DNA of 64,000 bases from Akebia trifoliata (Eukaryota; Streptophyta; Magnoliopsida; Ranunculales; Lardizabalaceae). Shown one piece after another: positions 1-14,100 of the stretch. The notes below the pieces were generated by a model, which saw only the letters and a list, made by a program, of their open reading frames with translations, was not told the DNA's origin and did no database searches. Positions within the stretch are counted from its first letter, which is position 1. Every line of letters begins with the position of its first letter. Location of the stretch: positions 24,547,021-24,611,020 of the forward strand of contig CM030718.1 in NCBI GenBank assembly GCA_017979445.1, in the 5' to 3' direction. The position numbers and the translations under genes were made by a program.

Positions 1-1780
1 CATTTTTTCCAAATTTTTCCGTGACAATTTTCCTCCAAAAGCTATTTGTCTCCACACCAAACCTCCTAATCCATTTGCCCAAGAATGTCGAATTCATCAC
101 CCCAAACCTATTAATCCCAAACCTTCCCTTATCTTTTGTCTTAGTCACAACCCTCCACCCTACCAAGTGATGCTTGCGATGTCCTTCTCTATCATGCCAA
201 AGAAAATCCCTAATCATCTTATCTAGTTTCAACTCCACATTTTTAGGCAACTGTAGCAAAGAAAGGAAATAAATGGGGATGCTAGAGAGAACTCTTTTAA
301 TAACGGTCACCTTGTCGCCCTTTGAAAGGTACTTAGCTTGCCAAGGCGCTAATTTCCTGCTCATTCTTTCTATAAGAAGCTCCCAATGGAAGGCCCAAAT
401 ACGAGGTGGGGAGGCTCTGAACTTTCCATTGCAATGAAGCCGGTAGAAGATCTATATTTAACACCTTTCCATCCACAAATACCTTACTTTTTTTTTCATG
501 CTTACTAGAATGCCCTAGGTTGCTTCAAAATAACAAACCAAACCACTGAGTCTTCTAGTTTGATTTAAAGCCGAATCCAAGAAAAATAGGGTATCGTCCG
601 CAAATTGAAGGTCCGCAACACTAAGGTATACCTTTCCAACCGCATATACCTTCCTTTTTTTCATGTTTATCGGACTGCCCGAAGTTGCTTCAAAACAACA
701 AACCAAACCACCGAGTCTTCTAGTTTGATCTAAAGTCGCATTCAAGAAAACTAGGGTGTCGTCCGCAAATTGAAGGTACACCATTTTAGAATTAATGAAA
801 ATCCCAACTAAAGGCTAGGAAATTCACCTATGAGGTATAGAAGACTAACAATGGGATTCAACTCCTAGTCATTTAAAATTTCTGTGGAAGTTCATGCATG
901 ATAAGCTCCATTGCGTCTAGTACCAGGAAGTACTTGATAACACTACCCTTCTTGTCTAACAATGAGAAGTGAGAACTAATTAGCAAGGTTTGCTTTTAAT
1001 GAAGAATCCTCGCACCAAAAATCTTTCGAAAAACTCACTCTCTCACCTCTCCCGATCTTTTAAAATGAATACCCTTTCTGAAATTGACCAATTGTTGGAG
1101 ATTCAACGCTGCACTTTAAGGACATGAAGAGAACAGATCATTGCTTGCCCAAACTCCAAAATAACCGTATGTGATAAATGAAAATGCCCTACTTTGCGAG
1201 CCAAATTGTTTGTGAACTCCCATATGTATCTGACCTCCTCAAGCCCAAGGATCTACTGTTTTGAAAAGTTAATCCACAGATCTGAAATGGCCTCAAAGCA
1301 AGAAAGAAAACATATCAAATATCTCAACTGTGCATGAGATCCAAACCCCCCCCCCCCCCCCCCAAAAAAAAAAAAAAAAAAAAAAAAACAACACACACAC
1401 ACACACACAAAAAGAAAGAGAGAGAGAGGAAAATGAAGAATCGTCTGCAAATTGAAGATGATTTGTGAAAATGTCATCCTCATTTATTCTAAAGCAGTCT
1501 ACAACACCCCCCTCAGCTGCTTTCATCATAAACTTGTTCAATGCTTATTTATATCACCACTATAAAAAGTATTGGAGAAGAAGGATCACCTTGTCTAAGG
1601 CCTTTCGGACTCTTGAAGAATCCAGTTGGAGACCCTTCGATAATAATGGAAAATGATGGCGAAGAGATACAAACTCATACCCATTTCCTCTAGCTAGGGA
1701 AATCTTTGTTAACATGATCAAATGCTTTCTTCACATCTACCTTGCAAACAATCTATCTTTCCCATCTTTTTCAATGATCA
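1..1780 (-). mobile_element. Decayed LINE (non-LTR) reverse transcriptase remnant
   Basis: On the minus strand, short open stretches carry the FADD form of the reverse-transcriptase active site (LQFADDTLVFL near 780, LQFADDTLFFL near 600, LQFADDSSF near 1455). At 1-470 follows the LINE segment after the polymerase core (DKMIRDFLWHDREG, then LGKWIRRFG). Frames are broken many times, so it is a fossil. It lies antisense within an intron of SIZ1. Part of the active-site region is duplicated in tandem (about 484-600 and 650-780). The left end is outside the window. Confidence 0.8.
1346..1430. repeat. Compound poly-C / poly-A / (CA)n / (GA)n simple repeat
   Basis: About 17 C, about 27 A, an alternating CA tract and an AGAG tract follow one another inside the LINE remnant. 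Short open frames over this stretch (runs of Phe and Gly) are artefacts of the repeat. Confidence 0.9.
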
Positions 1781-2159
1781 TTATTTATAATTTTTTTCCT
1801 TCCTAGTTACAAGCTATATAGAGCTCCATTTATAATTGGTATTTAAAATGAATCATCTTCTTGGATTTAGGACAAGAAAAGATTGTTTATTGATATTCAA
1901 ATACGAATCTTTCTATTTACCAGATACTACTACTAACTACTAACTACTAGACGGTAGTATAAATTGATTTTTTTTGGAGTACAATATTTAATGCTATAAT
2001 ATTTTTTTTGTTCTTTTTGCTGAATAATGTTGTTAATTTTTTGTGCTCGTATAAGTATCAAATGTCATGATTTAAGTGTTCTATTATTTTGTTACTTTTA
2101 TTCTGTTGGGAAGTTAAGAATTTATTGTACATGGTGACTCTTTTTTTTCCAATATACAG

Positions 2160-5100
2160 TTTTTGGGTGGCAGTGTCACATCCATTACTTCCTGTGAAGT
2201 TGACTGCTTCAAATCTTCCAACAGATGGGTGAGTGCACCTTTTTTTGATTGTGCTTCTATTTAAAAATGATAAAATTTAACTTGTAAAGTTATGTAGTGT
2301 GTGGGGCACGAGTGATGCACGTGCTGCACAATAATGGCGTTGCTATTTTATTTAGGGCTGTGATATTACTATTAAGGTCCATGGGCCTAACTCAACCTTA
2401 AAAAACTGGTTTCACCTCAATTACTGCACAAATTGAGCACCCAGGACCGATGTGGGACTATTGTTCTAACTCCCTTTCTCACGTGGGATCACCACGTACA
2501 AGGCCTGGGAAGCACCTCTGCACATCCAGAAACGGTGATCCAGTTCTGATACCATATTAAGGTCCATGGGCCTAACTCAACCTTACAAAACCGGCTTGTA
2601 AGGTGAGGGTTGCCATCACCTCAAATACTGCACAAATTGAGCACCTGGGACTGATGTGGGACTATTGTTTTAACAATTACCATAAACCATAATAACATGA
2701 ATAAATTAACCAACGAGTGTTGTTGGGCCTCCAAGAAGGGATAATTCTTGAGTTCAAGCCCCTCTCGTTGGCTACCCACAGGGATTTAGCTTGGCGTACT
2801 TGGTATGTGTGGTTTGTGGGGTATCACATGCTTCATTATTTTAAACCATCTATATAAGCACGGAATGTGAGAAGTTGTATATGGGCTGAACATAGGGAAA
2901 AAGCAGATGTGTTAAGGTTTGACATACTAAGAGTTTTAGGACATGTATGTCGTGTTTCTGACATGTGTCTCCAACATATGATTTTTTTCAGGAATCAAAG
3001 TCTGTTTGTTATGTAGATAGCTCCAATGATCAAGCCCTTTTTTTTTTTTTTTTTTGCAAGGTTATGTTTGCATATATTTTTCTATAAGTATGAACTCTTA
3101 GCTTTTGTTTTAGATTTCTTGTTGACACATTTAGGATTTGTATGATTGCACATGGAAAATGGGCTGAAAAATGATTTCCCCTGGAAAATGTGATTTTTAG
3201 GTGTAGGATTGCGCATTTTCCATGGACTTCATTTTCCTGCCCAAAGCAATGTTCCACCCTGCTTTGAATGTTATTCTCTCAAGCTTTTAACCCCACCCTT
3301 AAAACTAAAAACCAACTCTCTTTAGAACATTTTCCTAGGTGCAATCAAACGACTGAATTCATTTTCCCACGGAATTGACTTTCCAACAACCATTTTCCTG
3401 AGGAATTCATATTTCCCTGCAATCATACAGATCCTTGTATTACCTACCAGAAAAATAATATTGTTCTTTATAACTTGGTATTTTTCTCTCTATTTATAGA
3501 GTTTGGTTATGCATAAAAGGCATGGTTTTATTTTGCATTGTTTTTTTTCCATGAATTATATACCCTATATTCTTCACTTCAGTTCCTTGAAGTTTTTTGA
3601 TCCAATGTATTATAGGACAAACCCAGTGCAAAATGTGGAAAAGAGATTTCAATTGACAAGGGAAGACCTAGACTTATTACAGAAAATGGAGTATGATATC
3701 CAAGTAGGTTTTATTTTATGCACATTGGGAATTATTTTCATCTATTGAAGAGTTCCTTGGGAATTGATGATTCATGTTTTATGGCACATTTTCATTCAGG
3801 CTTGGTGTGTTCTTCTCAATGATAAGGTTCCTTTTAGGATGCAGTGGCCGCAATATGCAGATCTGCAGATCAATGGTATGTGAATTCCCATCTACTAATT
3901 GATTGTTGTTAAAATTTTCATTTATTAGGTGCTGACATTCCCGAAAAGTACTAGTAACTATATCTATATGCTTTATGTTATTGTGACAAACTTTTGACAT
4001 AATTCAGATTCTTTTCTTTCTTTTCAAGATGTATTTTAAGCTTGGTTTGGAGTCCTATGCAAATCGTCAAAGGGCCGTTATATTTGCACCCACCTTTATG
4101 CTCACTGCACCCACTTTCTTCTATACATTCCAATGGGGGTGCAACTTGGTTCAGTTTGGGGCCAAATCGGAACCAAACTGACCTAGTTCGGTTCCACTAA
4201 ATAAGATTCAGAACCGAACCAAATTGTCTATAGAACCGTACCAAACCAAACCAAACTAAGATCGGTTTGGTTTGGTTCTATAGGTTGCCAATATCCTATA
4301 ATCTTCTTGGAAGCAACATATATTTTAATGAATAATAAATAAATATAATAAACATCAAATATTTCATATAATAAGTCATTAATCTATGTTGCAACTCCAA
4401 TAAACACAATAAAAAATTTCAATCATCCTTCACCTTCTTTCATGCACCAATCCATAATAAATTAATATATACTTATTCATTTTTATAAGGGTTTGGTTCT
4501 AAACAAGCCTTGGACTGAGAACCGAACCAAATTGATCGGTTCGACATTTTCTTAACCCGGACCTGAACAACAACTTGTTCAAAACTGAACCAAACCAGCC
4601 CAAAGCTATCAGTTTGGTTTGGTTTGGTTCTCGGTTTGAACTTGACCAAGTTGCACCCCTACATTCCAACCCAAAATGTGCTTTGGTTGGGTTCAGTGAG
4701 TACAAATGGTGGGTGCAAATAGCCTGGCCCATAGTCAAAATATATGGCATTGTTCCCGTTTCCTTTTATTAGTCCTTGGAGTTTTGGTTTTTAAGTTAAG
4801 AGAACGTTGTTTGGTATCCTCAAATTTGAAAGAAATGATATTTGAATGTTTTTTTTTAATATTTATACTTTACTGTTATTTATCTGCAGGGGTTGCCGTA
4901 AGGACGACTAATAGGCCTGGCTCACAGTTGTTAGGTGCTAATAGTCGTGATGAGGGTCCCGCAGTAAGTCTCTTTCTCTCCATGTGCAAACACCAACTTT
5001 CATCCTTATGTTGCCAATGTTTCTTTAATAAATCTTTTTAATCCACCAAACTTGTAGCTTTCATGTTTGTTACATTTTGATATTTTTTCTGCCTCATTTT

Positions 5101-8100
5101 TTTTGGTTAAATTAAACTTAAACATTTTTAGCAATGGGTTTTTCTTTTGAGGTCCTTTATGGAGCTTAGAAAATTTTTACCTTGGATTTTCAAAGAAATT
5201 TTAAATCAGTGGAAATATTCTTTTGGAATTTCTTTTTACCAAGTGAAGCTATTAAAAATAAATCCCAGGGAAAAATTTCTAAGTTTGCATTCAGGCCTGA
5301 GATGAATATTTTTGCCATTAAACTGCTCCGGCTTGGATTGTTCTTTTTTCAGATCACAACATGTACGAGGGAGGGTATAAATAAGATTTCTTTAACAGGA
5401 ATTGATGCTCGGGTTTTTTGTTTTGGGGTTAGAATTGGAAGGCGGCGTACAGTTCAAGAGGTAGTCCTCAAGCTATAAGAAATGCACACTGCGGCAAGCA
5501 CATTGTGCACTTCTATATCTCTTTTGTCAATGTTGGCACTTTACTTTTAGTGCTGAAGAATTACTTATTCTGCATCCAGTACCTCTGTTCTGTTTTCAGT
5601 TATACTTCCTTTTATTGTAGAGAGTTAGCTAATTTGTGCTAGTTTAGCTTTCTAATTGTAAATTTTCTCACAAGGCCTATCTGGCAGAAATCGCTACAAG
5701 ATTTCTTTCTCAAGGTTTTTGTTATCGGATTTATGATTCCAATGTTGTGAATGAAGTTTACTTGATTGTTACTCTGCTCTGTGCCAGCCTTTGCATATAC
5801 TTGTGCTAAGTTATTTTTTATGTATAAAAAGAAGAAAGTAGTGCTATTGTATCAATGAAATTCGATGTTCTTGATTATTTTAGCGTCCACGCTGTTCTAA
5901 GTCTATTTATTAGAAAAAGGGTGTTATTTGGATCTTATTTTATCTAGAACAATTATTGGATGTGGCTGTCACTACAGGCCTTGTAAAATTTGTTTTGTAA
6001 TAATGACTCAAGGGGTGGGTTACAATCCGGTTAACACTATTTTGGGGGTAAAGGTTCCTTCAAAGATTTCTTTTTTCGGTTGGTCGGCGGTATCTGGAAA
6101 AGTTCTCACTCTAGATCAACTCATCAAAAAATAAAATTAAGTAATGACTCAAGGTATATAATTTACATCCAATCTTCTAATTCAAGTTGTGACCTAAAAT
6201 GTCGGAATCATGACAGAATTCTGAAATATCAATTATAGATATTGGCGCAAGCTTTCTAGTGCATCTTATTTATTTGATTTATTTTTTATAATGTAGGGTA
6301 TCCCGCATCTGACAGCTTTTTAAATCGGAGTAAAAAAATGTTTTTTTTTGGGAAAGTGACCATCTCTGTAACTCACGGGACTTAGAGAACCTAAACCTCT
6401 ATCCTGACATCATATCTGTTCACTTGGCCTCAGGCGACTTTTGATATTTGATTGTAAAAATAATGCCTTACTATTTTGGGCTGCAACAGAATGAAACTTA
6501 AATGATCTTCTTCTTAAATATCCATATCATTTTTTGTGCCCGACTGTTCCTTAAGAGTCTTTTTGTTTGATTTTATTCGCGTTATGCACGGTTATTTTAT
6601 TGTTTAATCTTTGTAGGTTCTCAACATCATTCCTAAGGAACCAGATGGTGAGCGTTTTGAAGATGCTCTTACTCGTGTTTGCCGTTGTATTGGTGGTGGA
6701 AATGCCACTGAGAATGCAGATAGTGACAGCGATTTGGAATTAGTTGCAGATTCATTTACTGTCAATCTCCGTTGCCCTGTAAGTAATAGTGTATATGCTT
6801 GTTTTGATTCTTTTCCTTTTCCAAAAAAATTGTTAACCAACCAACTACTCCAGAAGATCGATCTGTTGTATAGGGGGAGAACTATTGAATATAAGAGGGG
6901 CACGGGGCTTAATTGGGGTATGACACACCCGAGAGTGGAGGAAAATATACACTAAACACACCCCCTCACCCATAAGGGTGGGAAGAATCGAACCTGTGAC
7001 CTATACAACATAGCGCTCTGATACCATGTCAATCAACCAACTACTCCAAAAGACCGATCTGCTGGAGTGGGGGAGAACTTTGAATATAAGAGGCTTGCCA
7101 GGCTTAGTTGGGGTATGACACACCCGAGAGTGGAGGAAAATATGCACTACAAAAATCTATGCTATGGATAATTTCACAGATAATATCTCAAAGGAATGCA
7201 TACATTCATACAAAGTGTGTCTCTATCTCATATAATTGCAAAAAAGTATGGTACTCAAATAAGTGCTATGAAATACTTTTTGTATTTTTTTATATTATAA
7301 AATAATATTAATGGATATTGTTTAATATATATTAATTTATTATATTTTTGTAATTTCTGTGGTAAATGACCAGCTGAAATATCATGCCATATCTTGCCTA
7401 TAATTATTTGTATCCTATTGATACTCATACAGTTGTACTTTGGTCATATTCCAGTAGCCTGGTACCATAGTTCACAGTACTCTTTTTAGCTGACTTTGAT
7501 TATTATTTGTTCTAAAAACTTCCACCATGGCTCACATTTAACATGGTTCAATGCTTACTCTGACACCACAATATGTTGTTCAACTCAGCATGCATATTTA
7601 TATAATAAAACACAACGGTGGACCCCACTCTGCTACAGTTTTGTGGGGTTAAACACACAATCCCACTTTATTTGCCGTTCCTCTTTTCCCCCCCTCAACT
7701 TTATTGTCTTTATTCTCTTCCCCCCTTCTTTGAATAATACCCCTCTAACTTTACTATCTTTCCTCTTTTTACTCCTTTAACGGCACGGGCAAACTCTAGT
7801 ACTGTTATTTTATAAAGGGTGTATGGTTAAACTAACGATGTGTGCCTTTGCATTTATGTGAATTGCAGATGAGTGGGTCTAGAATGAAGATTGCTGGCAG
7901 GTTCAAACCATGTGCTCACATGGGCTGTTTTGATCTTGAAACTTTTGTGGAACTTAACCAGCGGTCTAGGAAGGTAAGCACTTCAATTTGTTGCATAATT
8001 CATTTATTTCAACTTCTGTTAACCAGTTGATGGATATGAACAAGCTTTCTACTTTGGCTGCAGTGGCAATGCCCCATTTGCCTCAAGAATTACTCCTTGG

Positions 8101-11100
8101 AGAACATCATCATTGACCCATATTTCAATTGCATCACGTCTATGGTAGTGCTGCCCACCCCATGTTCTTGATGTTATTTAGCACCATGTATATATATATA
8201 TATATAATATTTTTTCCAAATGTTTTAATATGGTGGAACAGATGCGTAATTGCGGAGAAGATGTAAATGACATAGAAGTGAAGCCCGATGGTTCTTGGCG
8301 AGTGAAGAATGAAAATGAATGTCAGGATCTTTCGCAATGGCACTTCCCTGATGGTTCTCTTTGTGTTGCTATAGATGAAGTGAAATATGACTTGGAAGCC
8401 TCAAAGAAGGGCAAACTGGAAGTAGTTTCAGAAGGAAACCGCCCTTTGAAACTCGGGATAAAGAAGAACCAAAACGGGATTTGGGAATTTAGCAAACCTG
8501 AAGAGTTGCCTACTATATCTTCAAGAAATCCGTTGAAAGATGGGTTTGAAATCAAGTTCCCAAAAGTCATGCCTATGAGCAGCAGTGACGGAGATGATCC
8601 AAGTGTCAATCGGGATGGTCGTGGGCATTTTGATAATGAAGTTGAATCTATTTCTCATGACATTGACCTGGATTGTGAAGTTGCCAACAAAATTTCTTTT
8701 ACCCCATTAGGGAATAATCCAGATGTCATTATTCTCAGTGATTCAGAGGAAGAGACTGAAAAATTGATGTCTCCTGGAACTCTGTACATGTCTGGACAAG
8801 CTGACCCATACCTTGAAGATCTAGGTCTGGGTACTGGAAGGAGTCTCTTCAATGGTGGTGATGATGATGATGACTTCAGGATGCCTCCTTGGCCATTGCC
8901 CTCTGTTACTCAAGCCAGTCCTGGACTCAAATTCTTTGGTACGGAGGCAGATGGCTCAGATTCTTTAGTTGATCTGCAGCGTACGTCTGTTACCTGTCCG
9001 ACATCCATGCATGGCTACACATTTGATCCAGACACGGCTATGGGATCTGCTGCACAAATCGCAGATTCCATCCATCATTCTAACACAGACGTAAATGGTG
9101 GCCTTGTTGATAATCCCTTGGCGTTTGGTGGGGATGACCCCTCCCTGCAAATTTTCCTTCCCTCTCGCCCAGCTGGTGTGTCAATGCAGGCTGGTACGAG
9201 AGATCAACCGGGGATGTCAAATGGTGTACGTACTGAGGACTGGATGTCTCTTAGGCTTGGTGGTGGTGAGTCAGCTTTGAATTCGAAACACCAGCTTGCA
9301 TCTAAGGATGGTCCGATGGAGACTTTAGCTAACGCCGGTGCGTGCCTCTTTTTCCGAAGTGCTTTAGTTTTGCTATTTCACGTGTTTATGATTACTTGTG
9401 TCAGGACTGCAAAAGATGTCTTTCTTGTCCGTACTTTCATGCAACACATGTGGGCTGTAGTAGCAGCCCACTATTTATTTTTAATAAATATAATTTTTTA
9501 GAGATTTTATTGCCACACCAACTTTTGCTAATGCCACCCCAATTCCTATATAAATCACCAAAGGATTAGCACATGTTTGGGGGTGGTGTTAGTAAAAGTT
9601 GGTGTGGCAATAGAAGCTCTCTAATTTTATTATTGAAAAAAAAAAGAATGTACAAGGCAGTCGAGATGACCGACCTAAAAGAGAAGAAAAACAAGATAGG
9701 AGCTACTTGGAGCATGATGACTCCCTCCTATAAAGACACTCTTCCCAATAAATAAATAAAAAAAAAACACCTTTGAACTCAGCAAAAAGTTTATACCAAA
9801 GTAAAAAATTCCTATATGGTTTGAGCTAGTAGGATCCAAGTCGAACTTGGATTTGGACCCAAATGAAAAAAATATTGATATGGGTAGACACATATCCGGC
9901 CTGAACTCGACCCGTTTTAAGCCCTACAATGGGGAGACGATGTGCTCAGTGCCGATTCTACCTGTATCATATCTTGGTAATATAGACCATTAGTTTCATG
10001 CCCCAAACCAATCGTCCTCTTCGTCTTGAGGTCCTGGATAAAACAAGATGGAAGGAATGTCATAGAACAATTAAGGGATTTAGCAAGTTGACTCACAAAT
10101 AACAATTAAAAGGAAAATCAGGTACGTACAAGTTAGATGACAGTGATATAGATAGAGTGGTATGGGTGGTTCCCACTCTAGAAACAGGTCTAGTAAAGCC
10201 ATCAGTTAGAAAATAGTAGATTTAGAAGAGAAAAATTGGGAAAAGAGAGAAGGTATACCAGACATATGGGCACTAGCTCCTGAGTCAATCACCCAGGTAA
10301 ATTGTGACTGGGCAACCATAAGAGCAGAATTACTTGTGTTGGCAATCGTGGCTGTATTGGATGTACTAAATGACGCAAATAAACTCTGAAGAAGCTAGGG
10401 CATCTGAGAAATTAAGGCCCCGTTTGATTCAGCTGTCAGCTTCTGCTGTCAGAATCTGCTGTCAGAATCTGCTGTCAGAAGTTGAAACACTGAAAAGCTT
10501 GTTTGTTACAGCTTCGTGAAAGTGCTGTGCTGTTGACCAGAATCTGGTAATTATTGTTTGATACAGCTTATAGAATCTGCTGTTTAGGGTAAAATGACCA
10601 GAATACCCTTAAGGTTGATAGAACACTCAAAATGCATAAAAAATTACCAGAATACCTTTATAAATATATAATTACACTAAATATATATAAATATAATAAA
10701 ATTATATAAAAACTTTTAAAAATAATTTTATTAATTTTAAAATATTTAAAATTTAAAAAAAAAATTATAGAAAATTTTATAATTCTACAGAAATTTCGGC
10801 AGCATCTCCTCTTAAAAATGGACATATGAAATTTTCCTGATAAACAAAATACCTGCATAATACGCAATTCAACATTCACATTACATCATATATACATAAC
10901 ATATCCACATCACATCATATATACATAACACATCCACATAACTTCTAATTTACATTCCGACATCATTTAAACATAATAATCATAGTTAATATAATAAGTA
11001 AAATTGAAATAAATAAAAACATGAAAAATATACATCCAACAAATGCATACAAAATATATTTTTCATTCTTCTTATTTGACTCTGTTACTTTATCTTGAGG

Positions 11101-14100
11101 AACATTATCATTGATAATGTCAACTTCATCTGCCCACACAAAAGACCCTGCATGTCTCTATAAAGTAAAATAACACATGAATTAATATCAGTCTAACCAA
11201 ATATAAATATGCACCCAATATTAATATCAATATCATATTACCTGCCAAGATGGACACCTATAAAACATCCTCCCATAATTTTCTTTTGTTTTAGCTGTGA
11301 TTAATGTCATCACTCGACCACATGAACAACATGGTGGATGCGTATAATTTGCCATCAATGCTATTCATCATACACAAAGAACATAAATAAATAAGCATAG
11401 AATCTTCAAAATATAATTAAAAATATTATAATCTTTATTCCAACATCGAAGAACAGTATTTATAATTACAATACAAAGTAAAAAAAAATTAATATGAAAA
11501 TGCATCAATGATTGCCAGTAAAAATGGCATCAGCTATTGAATCCCTATGCATTTTCATTGTTTGTTGACTCTGACAACCTACTGATGGGGGAACTGGATA
11601 CTCTTGATCAATGATCCTGTCTTCTTCCTCTTCCATTGCCCTTTCTTCCTCGAATCGAATAAATTCTTCATCGACAATTGCATGTTTTCTGATAAAATTG
11701 TGCAATGCCATGCAGGCCACGACAATGTTTCGTTGTTTGTCCAAATTATAGGAACGCATCATCTTCAAGATAGGCCATTTTGCCTTCAAAACCCCAAAGG
11801 TTCGTTCGATCACATTCCGAAGTGAAGAATGTAAATGATTGAACATTTCTTGTCGACCATTTGCCCGTGACCTCCGATAGTCTTGTAGATGGTATCGAAC
11901 ACCTCGGTAAGGTGCGAGATAACCTTCCATGAGCGGATACCCAGCATCTACCAGATAGTATTTACCTATTATCCAAAAAAAATTTATATTGCCTAATCTT
12001 GAATATAAATATATATAATTGACAAACTTTTAAATACAGACCTGGTGGAGGATATGGAAAATTTAAATTGGGAGTATTCAATGTCTCAAGGAAGACCCGT
12101 GAATCATTAGCCGATCCTTCCCAACCAACCACCACATGAGTGAACAACATGTCAAACGAACATGTTGCCATTATATTTTGCGTGAGTCCCTTATGTCCTC
12201 GATATTGCATTTGGTCTGCTATTGGTACAAATGCACTAACATGTGTTCCGTCTATCGCTCCAATACAATCCTACATATTTTTTAATTATATTAATCTATA
12301 AACATTAATAAAAACAAATATATTTAAAGTGTATGTATATGAGAAATTACCTTAAAATATGGCCAAAAACGAGGATTGTTACGGATGTGCGGAGAGACTT
12401 CATTGAGGTCGGGAGGTACAATCAAGGACATTGACAAGTTCACAATCGCCAAAAGAACTATGTTGAAATACTTGCTAACCGTTTCAAGTGAATGAACAAA
12501 ACGATCTGCAATTACTCTTTGTCCTTGATTATGTCCTATTATCAATAGGAACATCGCTACTTGTTCCTGAATAGTAATATATCGTTGCATCTTTAGCAGA
12601 CCCCGTTCCTCAAGAATAGAACATAGATTCACAAATACATGACTTTCCATTCTAAACAATGCGTGGCACATCGTATTATCATTCAATGTTTTTCGCACAA
12701 AATCAATCCCCTTGAACGGACAATTACTATGTTCCTCCCTATCTAAGACATTCGCACAATAAAATAAAGAACCTAGGATGGCTCCTCTCGTGCCTAAATT
12801 TAAAACACTTGACTCAACAGTATTATTGGTATCATCATTTGAATCCATGGTATCAGCAGTATCAACAGTATTTGTGCTATCAACATCTGAATCCATTTGA
12901 CCTGTTTATGGATCCATATTAGTTGTATATACACCCAACTTACAATACACAATAAAATGATATCCACCACATACAACAAAACTCATTATCTACAATATTA
13001 ATCACAATAAACATCCAATAGTGCAAATAATATCCATTTATAGGAAAATATAATATATGTCTAACAAAAATTAACATATCCATCTAACATAGTATTTACA
13101 TCATATTAGTGCAAAAAGTAACCAATGTATATTACACCCTATAGGTGCATCATCAAACCGACATAAATATAAAAATAACATGAAAAAATATCTAACAATC
13201 TCTCCCAACCAGATAATCAGTCATCTCGCTCTCCAACCACCTAAGACGAATATCTGTTGATCGTAACCCATAAAAAATCTCTCTGAATTGCTTGTTTTTC
13301 GTAAACATCTTTAACGCAAAATGATAGAGATCACTGTTGGGGGTTATCTCTGTTAGCTGGTCTAAGAGGTCGATTGACTCTTGAATAGTGCCTTTCTTAA
13401 CAGATGACTGATTGATAGAAGCAGATGTCTGATTGTTAACTGCATCTACGAGCTTCACCAATGATTGGCCAATTAGCATAGCAGGAGTCATCTTCTGCCT
13501 ACGACCCTGAGATTGTAGAGTATCGCCACTTCTGCGTCGAACAGGATCTGTGGGTGGGGGTACAGTAGCGGTAGCATCATCCCCTAACTCATCAGCATCA
13601 TCAAGAGTAAAGTCTAAAGGTGTCTGAGACTCTGGGGGCAAGGTCTCCATGACATCTTCTAGATCATCCCCAAGATTATCTGGTTGGTTTACTGATGTAG
13701 ATGGCATTGTACCAGATGCAGGCGACCACATCCGGCTACCAGTAGCATATGTGCCTCCAAAGATTACATCTAATTGCTTCGCAAACATCAAAGGCTTCGA
13801 TCGAAATATTGCATCTTTTGGATGATGCTTTAAAAAATAAAAATTCTAAATTATATATAAAAGAAATAAAAAAAATTTAAATAAGTGAAATAAATAAGTA
13901 AAAAAAATATATACCTCTAACCACCCATCCCACCAATCCTCACTTGCATCTAATATACCCGTCTCAACATTATAAGAGACGCCAGTATTTGTGCAAATCT
14001 TATTCCAACGTCCCCAAAGTCCTTTTTGTCTATCCCACTTATTTTTCATTTGCCCTCTATCATAGTAAACGCCAGTTATCCTTTTAAACTCTTTCATCAA

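Noticed and set aside
1253..1541. Minus-strand frames with Phe and Gly runs
   Set aside because: Products of the poly-A/poly-C tract in a dead LINE.
800..2159. Search for the SIZ1 exon preceding 2160 (expected to end in a CEICRLTRADP-like sequence)
   Set aside because: No such sequence is found between the window start and 2159, so that exon must lie to the left.
4499..5041. Several 65-111 codon frames on both strands
   Set aside because: They cover the Mutator-like MITE and then run through a real SIZ1 exon (4890-4963) into intron sequence.
8655..8852. Minus-strand frames within the large SIZ1 exon
   Set aside because: Shadows of the strongly coding + frame.
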